Assembly: GCF_042684865.1 (NCBI RefSeq)
Contig: NZ_JBHUML010000003.1
Span: 124,001-188,000 of the forward strand
Reading direction: 5' to 3'
Source of the DNA: Salibacterium lacus
Lineage (GTDB): Bacteria; Bacillota; Bacilli; Bacillales; Marinococcaceae
Length of the DNA: 64,000 nt
In this document: one piece after another, positions 16,095 through 24,293 of the stretch
Position numbering within the stretch: position 1 is the stretch's first letter
Layout of the letters: each line of letters starts with the position of its first letter
The notes under the pieces: generated by a model
Database searches by the model: none
Told to the model about the DNA's origin: nothing
What the model saw: the letters and a program-made list of their open reading frames with translations, nothing else
Made by a program: the position numbers and the translations under genes

Positions 16095-16787
16095 ATGCTG
16101 GAAAATCTAAAACAAGAAGTGCTGGAAGCCAATCAAGGTCTGGAAACATACGATCTTGTAACGTTCACATGGGGAAATGTAAGCGGATTCGACCCGGAGT
16201 CTGAAAATCTCGTTATTAAACCCTCCGGTGTGCCGTATAGTAAATTACAGCCGGAGGACATGGTCGTCGTTTCACTGGATGGCCAAGTCGTGGAAGGAAA
16301 GCTCAAGCCTTCTTCCGACACTCCTACTCACATCGAGCTGTACAAAGCGTTCCCCGGTGTGAAGGGAATTGTCCATACTCATTCCGACTGGGGAACAGCA
16401 TGGGCTCAGGCAGGAAAAGGAATTCCGTGCGCCGGTACTACCCAGGCCGATTATTTCAACGGGGAGATACCATGCACACGCCGCCTTACCAAAGAAGAGG
16501 TAGAACAAGATTACGAAAAATATACCGGCACGGTTATCATCGAAGCTTTTGAGCATACCGAACCTCTTGAAGTACCGGGCGTTGTCGTTCACGGCCATGC
16601 ACCGTTTGCATGGGGAAGCTCCCCGGAAAACGCTCTGCATAATGCCGTTGTCCTTGAGAAAACGTCGAAGATGACCTTCTTATCGAGTCAACTTTCTGAG
16701 GACGGGAAGCCGGAACTGCTGGACGATTACGTGCTGAATAAACATTATGAAAGAAAGCACGGTAAAAATGCCTATTACGGTCAATAA
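16095..16787 (+). CDS. araD: L-ribulose-5-phosphate 4-epimerase
   Basis: The 230-residue class II aldolase-fold enzyme converts L-ribulose-5-phosphate to D-xylulose-5-phosphate, the last arabinose-specific step. It shows TWGNVSGFDPE, VIKPSGVPY, the zinc His pair in VHTHSDWGTAWAQ, GTTQADYFNGEIPCTR and the third His in VVVHGHAPFAWG. GAGGTGAAAACC sets the ATG at 16095; an in-frame GTG nine bases earlier lacks a ribosome site. It is a single-gene unit between an AraR-controlled promoter and a terminator. Confidence 0.96.
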   Translation: MLENLKQEVLEANQGLETYDLVTFTWGNVSGFDPESENLVIKPSGVPYSKLQPEDMVVVSLDGQVVEGKLKPSSDTPTHIELYKAFPGVKGIVHTHSDWGTAWAQAGKGIPCAGTTQADYFNGEIPCTRRLTKEEVEQDYEKYTGTVIIEAFEHTEPLEVPGVVVHGHAPFAWGSSPENALHNAVVLEKTSKMTFLSSQLSEDGKPELLDDYVLNKHYERKHGKNAYYGQ

Positions 16788-16791
16788 AGGG

Positions 16792-16832
16792 AAAAAGACG
16801 GGACTGCTCTCAAGAGCGGGCCCGTCTTTTTA
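16792..16832 (+). terminator. Rho-independent terminator of araD
   Basis: AAAAAGACGGG pairs with CCCGTCTTTTT, with an inner GCTCT/AGAGC stem, directly after the araD stop. Confidence 0.9.
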
Positions 16833-16852
16833 TTAACAAAAACCAACACCTC

Positions 16853-16906
16853 TTTAATATTTCTTTAAAAATTTTAAAAATTCCCTTTATATTCTTTTTG
16901 TACAAT
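16853..16906 (+). promoter_or_regulatory. Possible PhoP-type promoter of the alkaline phosphatase
   Basis: TTTAAT/TTTAAA-like repeats at 16853, 16864 and about 16873 lie upstream of a -10-like TACAAT (16901-16906) with no recognisable -35. This resembles PhoP-activated promoters built on spaced TTNACA-like repeats, but the A/T-rich context makes it a weak call. Confidence 0.3.
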
Positions 16907-16941
16907 GAAATGGAATCTACTAAACGGAGGAGAGATAATTC

Positions 16942-18327
16942 ATGTTCAAAAAGATGGGTGCTGTTACATTGGGAGCCGGTCTGGTTTTGGCCGGGGGCGG
17001 CGAAAACGTGACGGAGGCTCAGACAGAAGCGAACCAGTTCGGACTTCCAGGGATGTGGAATCCCGGCTGGAATGAATCTTCTCAGCAGGATGAAGTAGAG
17101 AACATCATTTATATGATACCGGATGGCTTTAATGCAGATTATGCAGCAAACTATCGGTGGTATAAAGGAAAAAATGCAGTCTGGGATGAACATCTGAAGG
17201 GCATGTTTAAAACAAGATCCAGTGACTCCAGGGTGACGGACTCCGCTGCAGCCGGTACTGCCATGGCAACAGGCCATAAAACAAACAATGGAATGGTCGG
17301 CCTCGATGCGCAGGGAAATGAAGTGGAAACTATTCTGGAAGCGGTGGAAGAGGAAGGGAAATCCTCCGGACTAGTCGCAACGTCCAGAATCACCCATGCC
17401 ACACCGGCCGTCTTTGCGTCTCATGTCGAATCCCGTGACAATCAAGCAGAGATCGCACAACAGATGCTTGATAACGACGTCGACGTCATGCTCGGCGGTG
17501 GAAAAGAATACTTCCTGCCGGAATCTGAAGGCGGCATGCAGTCGGAAGAGCATTTATTGCAGCAGGCTCAGGATGCTGGTTACCAGCACGTGGGTACAAA
17601 AGGTGAGCTGATGGATACAGACAGCGTGAACGTCAATGAGGGGGAAAAACTGCTCGGTTTGTTCGCAGATGGTGCACTGAGCCCTGAACTGCAGCGCAGT
17701 AGCACGGAAGAACCAAGCCTTTCCGACATGACAAGCAGTGCCATTGATACACTGAGCCGGGATCAGGATGGATTTTTCCTGATGGTGGAAGGAAGTCAGA
17801 TTGACTGGGCCGGGCATGCCAATGATGCCGGATGGGCAATGAGCGATACCGAGGCTTTCGAACACGCTGTGGAAGACGCCATCACATTTGCCGAAGAAGA
17901 AGGAAACACTCTTGTCGTTGTGGCCGGTGACCATGAAACAGGCGGAATGTCTGTAGGAACCAATGGAGAATATGATGTACAAGCCGATAAGCTGAAAGAG
18001 GTGCAGGCAACCGGTGATTATATGGCAGCACAGTTAAACGAGGACCGCACCAATATCCGGGAGGTCGTCGAAAATCACACTCCTTTTGAATGGACAGAAG
18101 AAAACATTACAGCGGTACAGGAAGCAGACAATCCTGCCGCAGCCATCAATACCATTGTAAGTGACAAGGCTCTCGTAGGCTGGACAAGCTCCGGACACAC
18201 CGGTGTAGATATTCCCGTCTATGCTTATGGTCCTCAATCCGATTCCTTCAGCGGCCTTCTGGATAACACGGATCTGCCGAAAATCATGGCCGATACGATG
18301 AATATCAGCCTGGACAGTAATCAATAA
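16942..18327 (+). CDS. Secreted alkaline phosphatase
   Basis: The 461-residue precursor begins with a signal peptide (about residues 1-26, rich in Ala/Gly/Leu). The mature part shows all alkaline phosphatase landmarks: metal Asp in YMIPDGF, nucleophile Ser in RVTDSAAAGTAMATGHKT, metal cluster FFLMVEGSQIDWAGHAND, VVVAGDHETGG and the late His in SSGHTGVDIPVYAYGP. It releases phosphate from phosphomonoesters outside the membrane. AACGGAGGAGAGATAATTC precedes the ATG. It is a single gene inserted between arabinose units, so probably under phosphate rather than sugar control. Confidence 0.94.
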   Translation: MFKKMGAVTLGAGLVLAGGGENVTEAQTEANQFGLPGMWNPGWNESSQQDEVENIIYMIPDGFNADYAANYRWYKGKNAVWDEHLKGMFKTRSSDSRVTDSAAAGTAMATGHKTNNGMVGLDAQGNEVETILEAVEEEGKSSGLVATSRITHATPAVFASHVESRDNQAEIAQQMLDNDVDVMLGGGKEYFLPESEGGMQSEEHLLQQAQDAGYQHVGTKGELMDTDSVNVNEGEKLLGLFADGALSPELQRSSTEEPSLSDMTSSAIDTLSRDQDGFFLMVEGSQIDWAGHANDAGWAMSDTEAFEHAVEDAITFAEEEGNTLVVVAGDHETGGMSVGTNGEYDVQADKLKEVQATGDYMAAQLNEDRTNIREVVENHTPFEWTEENITAVQEADNPAAAINTIVSDKALVGWTSSGHTGVDIPVYAYGPQSDSFSGLLDNTDLPKIMADTMNISLDSNQ

Positions 18328-18559
18328 TCACTAAACAAAAACACAAACAGTATTCCATCTTTATGAAAAACGAGACCGGGACAAAAGATAACTATGCGCA
18401 AGAAAACATGAAAGTCTTGAGTCGCTGTTCAGAAGTCTCATAGCAGCGAAGTCAAAATGCTTCGACTACTGCTCGGGACAGCACAAGCCGCAGGTATCCC
18501 GCAGGATGTGCGGTCAGGTTCGGCGTCCGCACGTGACGTACTTCCACAGGATAATTAAT

Positions 18560-18914
18560 GACGTTTTACCGGCGCACGAAACCCTCTAATGTACCTCAGG
18601 CATCTTGTCCAACGACGTTTTAGGGAGTCCGGAACCTTCTAAAGTGCCTTGGGAATCATTCCTGATGACGTTTACAGGGGTACCGGACCCTCTAAAGTGT
18701 CTCCGACGACATGCCTGATGACGTTTGAGAGGCTGCATGATACCCTAAAGTGCCTTAAGGACTATTCTCTGCCGTTTTCACATAGCGGCAGGCTCTCGTT
18801 GCTGCATCGCCCCGTTCAGTTTCCGGCTGAACGCAGCCTCGATTCGTTCATGACAACGTTTACGGGAGCGTGGAACCTCCTAAAGTGCCTTAGAACCCAT
18901 TCCCAACGACGTTC
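18560..18914. repeat. 53-bp tandem repeat array, five clear units plus degenerate ones
   Basis: A GACGTTT-like start recurs at 18560, 18614, 18667, 18720, 18771 (GCCGTTT), 18855 (AACGTTT) and 18908. Spacings are 54, 53, 53, 51, 84 and 53 bp. Most units also contain ACCCTCTAAAGTGCCTT about 20 bases in. The long 84-bp spacing holds an unrelated insertion. Similarity is spread along the unit, so it is not a CRISPR array. Confidence 0.8.
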
Positions 18915-18969
18915 GTCCCCCAACCTGTACAAAACAAACAAATATACCGGCTGGCACCGTAATCCCATC

Positions 18970-19059
18970 GCGGAGCAGCGCAGGTGTGGCTTCGATTCCG
19001 GCAAACGGGCCCGGGAACGGCCGGGGTGCATCGGTTTCGACAAGCAGCTGACCCGGAGG
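18970..19059 (-). pseudogene. Remnant of a TatD-family hydrolase
   Basis: In one minus-strand frame the translation reads LLVETDAPRPFPGPFAG then IEATPALL. It strongly recalls the C-terminal metal-site region of Bacillus TatD-type metal-dependent hydrolases (LLVETDGPWPFEGPF, recalled). Flanking residues do not fit the family, no start or ribosome site is present, and it sits in repeat-rich sequence. It is best read as a decayed fragment. Confidence 0.4.
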
Positions 19060-19180
19060 AATGGCGGAGGCAGGCCGTACCCGGGGCAAAGAAGACACGA
19101 TGAGCCCGGCGAATCGATGCCTCCCTTGTGCTCTACAGTAAAAGCGAAGCATGTTGGCGCAGCGGTTTGTCTCAGCAACG

Positions 19181-19220
19181 AAAAATACCGAACGATTTTA
19201 AAAAATCGTTCGGTATTTTT
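19181..19220. terminator. Terminator of araA1
   Basis: AAAAATACCGAACGATTTT and AAAATCGTTCGGTATTTTT form an almost perfect stem with A and T tracts on both sides. It lies 55 bases past the araA1 stop. Confidence 0.88.
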
Positions 19221-19274
19221 CTATCTTATAGAAGTTTTGTCCCGGCCTCTTTGGAAGAGACCATATGACTTTTT

Positions 19275-20768
19275 TTATTTAGACCAGTACGCTTCATTCT
19301 GGCGGATCTCTTTTTGTATTTCTCTTGGTTTGGATGTTTCATCTATGATGATACATTCGATACCGTTTATCTCTGCCCAGTCCTGCAGGTCTTCACTGGT
19401 GAGGTCATAGGAAAGACAAGTGTGGTGCGCGCCTCCGGCGAGAATCCACGATTCGGCTGCATCCTCCAGATTCGGCTCTGGTCTCCACAGTACTCCGGCT
19501 ACCGGGAGGTGTGGCATGTCTTCTTCTATTTCCACTGCTTCCACCTCATTCAGAATCAAGCGGAAACGATCTCCCAGATCAATGAGACATGCGTTCACCG
19601 CGCTGCCTGCTTTACTGTTAAATACAAGCCGTGCCGGGTCTTCTTTTCCTCCCATCGGTAATGGGTGAACCTGAATTTCCGGTTTTTCGTCTTCTTTTTT
19701 AATGCTCGGACATACTTCAAGCATATGCGACCCCAGAATTCGTTCTTTTCCGTCCTGTAGATGGTAGGTGTAATCTTCCATAAACGCTGTATTGCTGCCG
19801 TTTGTCATCATTTTCATGGCACGCACGAGCGCTGCAGTTTTCCAGTCGCCTTCTGCGCCGAAGCCGTATCCTTTCTCCATCAGGCGCTGTACGGCAAGAC
19901 CAGGGAGCTGTTTCATGCCGTGCAGGTCTTCAAAGTTCGTCGTAAACGCCGTATAGCCGCCGTCCTCAAGAAAAGCTTCCATGCCGGCTTCAATACGGGC
20001 CTGTTCGCGGACAGCCTGCCATGTCTCTTCATTATTTTTCGTCTCTTCCGGTATTGTATAGGATTCTTCATATTCACTTACAATTTGATCAATTTCCTCA
20101 TCGGCCACCTTGTTTACATACTCCACCAGATCGCCAATGCCATGAGCCTGCACAACCCAGCCGAACACAGCTTCAGCTTCCACTTTGTCACCTTCTGTTA
20201 CGGCAACGTTGCGCATATTATCTCCAAAACGAGCCACCTTGATATTGCGGCCTTCAGAAGCTGTAACCGCCGCTTTGGCCCAGCGCCCGATCCGCTTTTG
20301 CACGTGAGGCTGCTGCCAGTGGCCGGCGACAACTTTCCGCGGGATATCCAGACGCGCGGTCATGAAGCCGAATTCGCGGTCACCGTGGGCGGCCTGATTC
20401 AGGTTCATGAAATCCATATCAATCTCATTCCATGGAATCTCGGCATTATACTGCGTATGAAGATGCAGGAGCGGCTTCTGCAGCACTTTCAAACCTGCAA
20501 TCCAGATCTTTGCAGGCGAGAACGTGTGCATCCACGTGATGATGCCGGCGCAGCTGTCATCACTGTTTGCCTGGCGGATGAGTGTCAGAATTTCATCGGA
20601 AGTGGTCACCACCTGCTTAAAGCGGATCGGTGTTGTGATTGCCTCTCCTTTCTGCAGTCCCTCTACGATATCTTCTGAGTGTGCTTTAACTGCTTCAAGG
20701 GTTTCTGGACCGTATAGGTGCTGACTTCCGGTGATAAACCAAATTTCATTCTTTTTTGTTTTTATCAT
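19275..20768 (-). CDS. araA: L-arabinose isomerase, copy 1
   Basis: Converts L-arabinose to L-ribulose. The 497-residue protein (ATG 20768, after GAGAGGAGAAAAAGACG) has the AraA start EIWFITGSQHLYGPETLEAV and the active-site segments TNFEDLHGMKQLPG (Glu), GYGFGAEGDWKTAALVR (Glu), ILGSHMLEVCP (His) and GGAHHTCLSYDLTSED (His). It has its own AraR-controlled promoter and terminator. A close paralogue lies at 22769-24268. The two differ mostly in the surface region at about residues 225-265. Confidence 0.96.
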   Translation of the reverse strand: MIKTKKNEIWFITGSQHLYGPETLEAVKAHSEDIVEGLQKGEAITTPIRFKQVVTTSDEILTLIRQANSDDSCAGIITWMHTFSPAKIWIAGLKVLQKPLLHLHTQYNAEIPWNEIDMDFMNLNQAAHGDREFGFMTARLDIPRKVVAGHWQQPHVQKRIGRWAKAAVTASEGRNIKVARFGDNMRNVAVTEGDKVEAEAVFGWVVQAHGIGDLVEYVNKVADEEIDQIVSEYEESYTIPEETKNNEETWQAVREQARIEAGMEAFLEDGGYTAFTTNFEDLHGMKQLPGLAVQRLMEKGYGFGAEGDWKTAALVRAMKMMTNGSNTAFMEDYTYHLQDGKERILGSHMLEVCPSIKKEDEKPEIQVHPLPMGGKEDPARLVFNSKAGSAVNACLIDLGDRFRLILNEVEAVEIEEDMPHLPVAGVLWRPEPNLEDAAESWILAGGAHHTCLSYDLTSEDLQDWAEINGIECIIIDETSKPREIQKEIRQNEAYWSK

Positions 20769-20794
20769 TCGTCTTTTTCTCCTCTCACCTAATA

Positions 20795-20838
20795 ACTTGT
20801 ACGTATAAGATAATATCATCTATATCGTTACTTGTTAA
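20795..20838 (-). promoter_or_regulatory. araA1 promoter with AraR operator
   Basis: Minus-strand -35 TTAACA (20833-20838), a 17-base spacer and -10 TATTAT (20810-20815) directly precede the AraR box ACTTGTACGTATAAGA (20795-20810, shown in plus orientation). The box core is the same as at araN. Confidence 0.8.
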
Positions 20839-20944
20839 TGTTTCTTTTCTCTTTCACAATAAAATTTATCATGCTTTATTAGTAATAAAAGACACTCATC
20901 TGCCTTATCCTTGTATGTAAAAAGAACGATATTCTTTTCATCCA

Positions 20945-20989
20945 TTGACACTAGTACGTACATGTAATACCTTGTAGTTATCGCTTACA
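20945..20989 (+). promoter_or_regulatory. araE promoter region: AraR operator and cre site
   Basis: A TTGACA hexamer (20945-20950) abuts the AraR box ACTAGTACGTACATGT (20950-20965). The -10 is unclear (TAATAC after 14 bases or TACCTT after 17). Further on, the minus strand of 20976-20989 reads TGTAAGCGATAACT, a near-consensus cre site just before the ribosome site. Induction by arabinose and repression by glucose are both expected. Confidence 0.7.
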
Positions 20990-21014
20990 TTTACAAAAAA
21001 AGGAGTGTGTCAAC

Positions 21015-22388
21015 ATGAAAAGCGAGCAATCCGTGTGGTATATTATTTTAATTGCCTGCGCAGCTGGAATGGCCGGTTTTTTATATGGATTTGATACCGC
21101 TGTCATATCCGGCGCTATTACATTTCTACAGGATTTGTATGACTTAACCCCTGCCATGGAAGGTATAATCATCTCCAGTGTCATGGTAGGCGGGGTGATT
21201 GGTGTAGGTATTTCCGGCTTTTTGAGTGATCGTTTAGGCAGGAAGAAAATATTAATGGTCTCAGGTATTATTTTCGCCATTTCTGCTTTATGGTCTGCAC
21301 TGGCCGGCAGTGTTCTTTCTCTTATACTTGCGAGATTTCTTGGCGGACTTGGAATCGGTTTTGCTTCTGCACTTTCTGTCACATACATCGCTGAATGTGC
21401 CCCTCCTCATATTCGGGGAAGATTGGGGTCGATGTATCAGTTATTTACCATTATCGGCATTTCCGCCACCTTTTATATTAACCTTGCTGTAGCAAACGCT
21501 GGAAGCTATCAGTGGGGACTGGAGACTGGGTGGAGATGGATGCTTGGCTATGGTGTGATACCAGGTGTTCTATTCTTTCTTATTCTTATTTTCATACCGG
21601 AAAGCCCGCGTTTCCTGGTTAAAAACGACAGGACAAGCGAGGCGCTTCAAACATTACAGCGTATCAATGGACAGGACACGGCTCAAAAGGAACTGAACTC
21701 GATACAGGCTTCGATCGACATGGAAACCAGCACCTCCATAAGAGAACTGTTAAAGCCGGGGCTTCGTAAGGCGATGCTTCTGGGTATCTTTTTGGCTCTG
21801 TTTAATCAAGTGATTGGGATGAATGCGGTCACATACTACGGTCCTACTATTTTCAACATGATGGGATTTGAAAATAATACTGAATTTCTCGCTACCAGTT
21901 TAATAGGAACCGTTCAGGTTATCTTCACCGTCGTCGCAATCTTTTTGATTGATAAAGCCGGACGGAAAAAGTTGATGGCTGTCGGCTCCAGCCTTATGGC
22001 GATTTTCATGGTTCTCATCGGCATTGTGTTCTACTTCGAAATTCAGGGAATCTGGGGGCTCCTTTCTATTATGGGATTCACGGCTGCCTTCTGTATTTCC
22101 ATGGGGCCCATTCCTTGGATTATGATTCCGGAAATATTCCCGAACTATCTACGTGCTAAAGCAGTAGGTATCTCCACTATGTTTTTATGGGGAGCAAACT
22201 TCAGTATCGGGCAGTTCACTCCAATGCTTATTAACAACGTAGGCGGAGCCTTTACATTCTGGATGTTTGCTGTTATCTGTGCCATCTGTTATATCTTCGT
22301 CATGACCATCGTTCCGGAAACGAAAAACAAATCGCTCGAAGAAATCGAAACCATCTGGAAACCGGAAAAGCGTTATATCAGTTATTAA
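21015..22388 (+). CDS. araE: Arabinose:proton symporter (MFS sugar porter)
   Basis: The 457-residue protein has 12 predicted membrane helices and sugar-porter signatures: GFLYGFDTAVISGAI, DRLGRKKILM, RFLGGLGIGFAS, PESPRFLVK, DKAGRKKLM and C-terminal PETKNKSLEEIE. Family members include AraE and XylE. AAAGGAGTGTGTCAAC precedes the ATG. The AraR operator in its promoter and the divergent araA1 identify arabinose as the likely main substrate, though AraE proteins often also carry xylose and galactose. Confidence 0.92.
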   Translation: MKSEQSVWYIILIACAAGMAGFLYGFDTAVISGAITFLQDLYDLTPAMEGIIISSVMVGGVIGVGISGFLSDRLGRKKILMVSGIIFAISALWSALAGSVLSLILARFLGGLGIGFASALSVTYIAECAPPHIRGRLGSMYQLFTIIGISATFYINLAVANAGSYQWGLETGWRWMLGYGVIPGVLFFLILIFIPESPRFLVKNDRTSEALQTLQRINGQDTAQKELNSIQASIDMETSTSIRELLKPGLRKAMLLGIFLALFNQVIGMNAVTYYGPTIFNMMGFENNTEFLATSLIGTVQVIFTVVAIFLIDKAGRKKLMAVGSSLMAIFMVLIGIVFYFEIQGIWGLLSIMGFTAAFCISMGPIPWIMIPEIFPNYLRAKAVGISTMFLWGANFSIGQFTPMLINNVGGAFTFWMFAVICAICYIFVMTIVPETKNKSLEEIETIWKPEKRYISY

Positions 22389-22450
22389 TTTAAATAACAA
22401 AGGAGCTTTACATTAAAAAGCTATGGTTGTTCCAGGCCGGAGCGGCTCCG

Positions 22451-22562
22451 TGGACACTAAGGTTCCTGCTCCGGCAGTTAGTGTCCATTGATTTCCCCAG
22501 GCACCCACTAATTCCTGATTCCAGCAGCGTAGTGTCCACGAGACGGTAATCCGTGGACGCTA
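22451..22562. repeat. Pair of palindromic TAGTGTCC hairpins
   Basis: Two inverted repeats lie in the araE/araA2 gap: TGGACACTAA (22451-22460) with TTAGTGTCCA (22478-22487), and TAGTGTCCACG (22530-22540) with CGTGGACGCTA (22552-22562). The same motif forms a hairpin at 32245-32277 and a half site at 38268-38275. The rest of the 22389-22722 gap shows nothing recognisable. Confidence 0.7.
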
Positions 22563-22722
22563 CGTCTTTATTTTGCAGTGGCAGTATCCACGTCCGCAGA
22601 AACAGAAACCTCAAGCACCGCCGCCCCGCTAATACACTATCCGGCTGCGCGCTGCAGGCGGACGCAGCATCATTTAACGCCGCCTGACCTCCCCGTCATG
22701 TCTAAGCTGCATTCTCTTTCAT

Positions 22723-22760
22723 AAAAGAGGGGGTGTACCTTTTGGCACGCCCCCTCTTTT
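22723..22760. terminator. Terminator of the araNPQ-abnA-abfA-araA2 operon
   Basis: AAAAGAGGGGG pairs with CCCCCTCTTTT, eight bases past the araA2 stop. Because it is symmetrical it may also end araE transcription. Confidence 0.9.
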
Positions 22761-22768
22761 ATGTCTGT

Positions 22769-24268
22769 TTATTTTCTTCCGCTCCAGTAGAATTCGTTCT
22801 GACGGATTTCTTTTTGGATCTCTCTCGGTTTAGATGTTTCATCAATAACAATGCACTCGATACCGTTTATCTCCGCCCAGTCCTGCAGGTCTTCACTCGT
22901 CAGTTCGTAGGAAAGACAGGTGTGATGGGCGCCTCCGGCGAGGATCCACGATTCGGCTGCATCCTGCAGATTCGGTTTTGGTTCCCAGAGCACCCGGGCT
23001 ACCGGTAAGTGCGGCATGTCTTCGTTGATTTCTTCTGCTTCCACTTCATTTAGAACAAGGCGGAACCGGTCGCCAAGGTCAATGATGCATGCATTGACCG
23101 CACGCCCGGCACGGCTGTCAAAGACAAGGCGGGAAGGATCTTCCCTGTCCCCCATCGAAAGCGGATAAACCTGAATCTCTGCTTTGCTTCCCGGATCCTG
23201 GATGGTCGGGCAGACTTCCAGCATATGAGACCCTAAAATCCGTTCTCTTCCTTCTTCCAAATGATACGTGTAGTCTTCCATGAAGGTGGTTTCCTTTCCT
23301 TCTGCCATTACCTTCATGGCACGGACGAGCGCAGCTGTTTTCCAGTCGCCTTCCCCGCCGAACCCGTATCCTTTCTCCATTAAGCGCTGTACGGCAAGCC
23401 CCGGAAGCTGTTTCATCCCGTGCAGGTCTTCAAAATTCGTCGTAAACGCCGTATAGCCGCCGTCATCAAGAAACGTTTCGATACCGGCTTCAATACGGGC
23501 CTGTTCCCTTACTGCCTCCCACTTCTCCTGATTATTCAGGATGTCTTCCGGTATATGGTACCGCTCTTTGTACTCGGTCAGGACATCGTCTACTTGTTCT
23601 TCTTTCACGTGATCTATATAATCGACTAAGTCTCCTATACCGTGAGCCTGCACGATCCATCCAAACACAGATTCGGCTTCGACCTTATCTCCCTCTGTTA
23701 CAGCAACGTTGCGCATGTTGTCTCCAAAACGTGCCACTTTGATGCTGCGTCCTTCCGAAGCTGTGACCGCTGCTTTGGCCCAGCGCCCGATCCGCTTTTG
23801 CACGTGAGGCTGCTGCCAGTGGCCGGCGATAACCTTCCGCGGGATATCCAGACGTGCGGTCATGAAGCCGAATTCGCGGTCGCCGTGGGCGGACTGGTGC
23901 AAGTTCATGAAATCCATATCAATCTCATTCCACGGAATCTCGGCATTATACTGCGTATGAAGATGCAGGAGCGGCTTCTGCAGCGCTTTCAAACCTGCGA
24001 TCCAGATCTTTGCCGGGGAAAACGTATGCATCCACGTGATGATACCGGCGCAGCTGTCATCACTGTTTGCCTGGCGCATAAGTGCCAGAATTTCATCGGA
24101 GGTGGTGACCACCTGTTTGAAGCGGATTGGTGTTGTGATTGCTTCCTCTTTTTTCAGACCCTCGACGATATCTTCCGAATCAGCCTTTACTGCTTCAAGG
24201 GTCTCCGGACCGTATAAATGCTGACTTCCTGTGACAAACCAGATTTCATAAGTTTTAGGTTTGATCAT
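22769..24268 (-). CDS. araA: L-arabinose isomerase, copy 2
   Basis: This 499-residue paralogue of the araA at 19275 keeps every active-site segment (TNFEDLHGMKQLPG, GYGFGGEGDWKT, ILGSHMLEVCP, GGAHHTCLSYELTSED). Only scattered substitutions separate the two in the first 220 residues, while residues about 228-262 differ strongly (VDYIDHVKEEQVDDVLTEY versus VEYVNKVADEEIDQIVSEY). It is the last gene of the arabinan operon, 25 bases after abfA. A division of labour, with one isomerase for free arabinose and one for oligosaccharide-derived arabinose, is inference. Confidence 0.95.
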   Translation of the reverse strand: MIKPKTYEIWFVTGSQHLYGPETLEAVKADSEDIVEGLKKEEAITTPIRFKQVVTTSDEILALMRQANSDDSCAGIITWMHTFSPAKIWIAGLKALQKPLLHLHTQYNAEIPWNEIDMDFMNLHQSAHGDREFGFMTARLDIPRKVIAGHWQQPHVQKRIGRWAKAAVTASEGRSIKVARFGDNMRNVAVTEGDKVEAESVFGWIVQAHGIGDLVDYIDHVKEEQVDDVLTEYKERYHIPEDILNNQEKWEAVREQARIEAGIETFLDDGGYTAFTTNFEDLHGMKQLPGLAVQRLMEKGYGFGGEGDWKTAALVRAMKVMAEGKETTFMEDYTYHLEEGRERILGSHMLEVCPTIQDPGSKAEIQVYPLSMGDREDPSRLVFDSRAGRAVNACIIDLGDRFRLVLNEVEAEEINEDMPHLPVARVLWEPKPNLQDAAESWILAGGAHHTCLSYELTSEDLQDWAEINGIECIVIDETSKPREIQKEIRQNEFYWSGRK

Positions 24269-24293
24269 TCATTCATCCCTCCTCTATTGTTTT

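Larger units (their letters stand above)
18372..19249. repeat. Repeat-rich intergenic element bounded by 15-bp inverted repeats
   Basis: GAGACCGGGACAAAA (18372-18386) and TTTTGTCCCGGCCTC (19235-19249) are inverted copies with one mismatch. Between them lie a TCGCTG/CAGCGA hairpin near 18420, a 53-bp tandem repeat array, a decayed TatD-like coding fragment and the araA1 terminator. No transposase or intact ORF is present. It could be a non-autonomous element or a site where short repeats have accumulated. Confidence 0.5.

Noticed and set aside
18560..18914. Possible CRISPR array
   Set aside because: Similarity is imperfect and spread along the whole 53-bp unit, with no constant repeat separated by unique spacers and no cas genes in the window.
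18649..19410. 253-residue plus-strand ORF across the repeat element
   Set aside because: It runs through 53-bp repeats, a terminator hairpin and the end of araA1 with no ribosome site or known motif.
19761..20678. 305-residue plus-strand ORF opposite araA1, with a partner opposite araA2
   Set aside because: Both copies exist only because the isomerase genes are duplicated; they are antisense shadows without ribosome sites.
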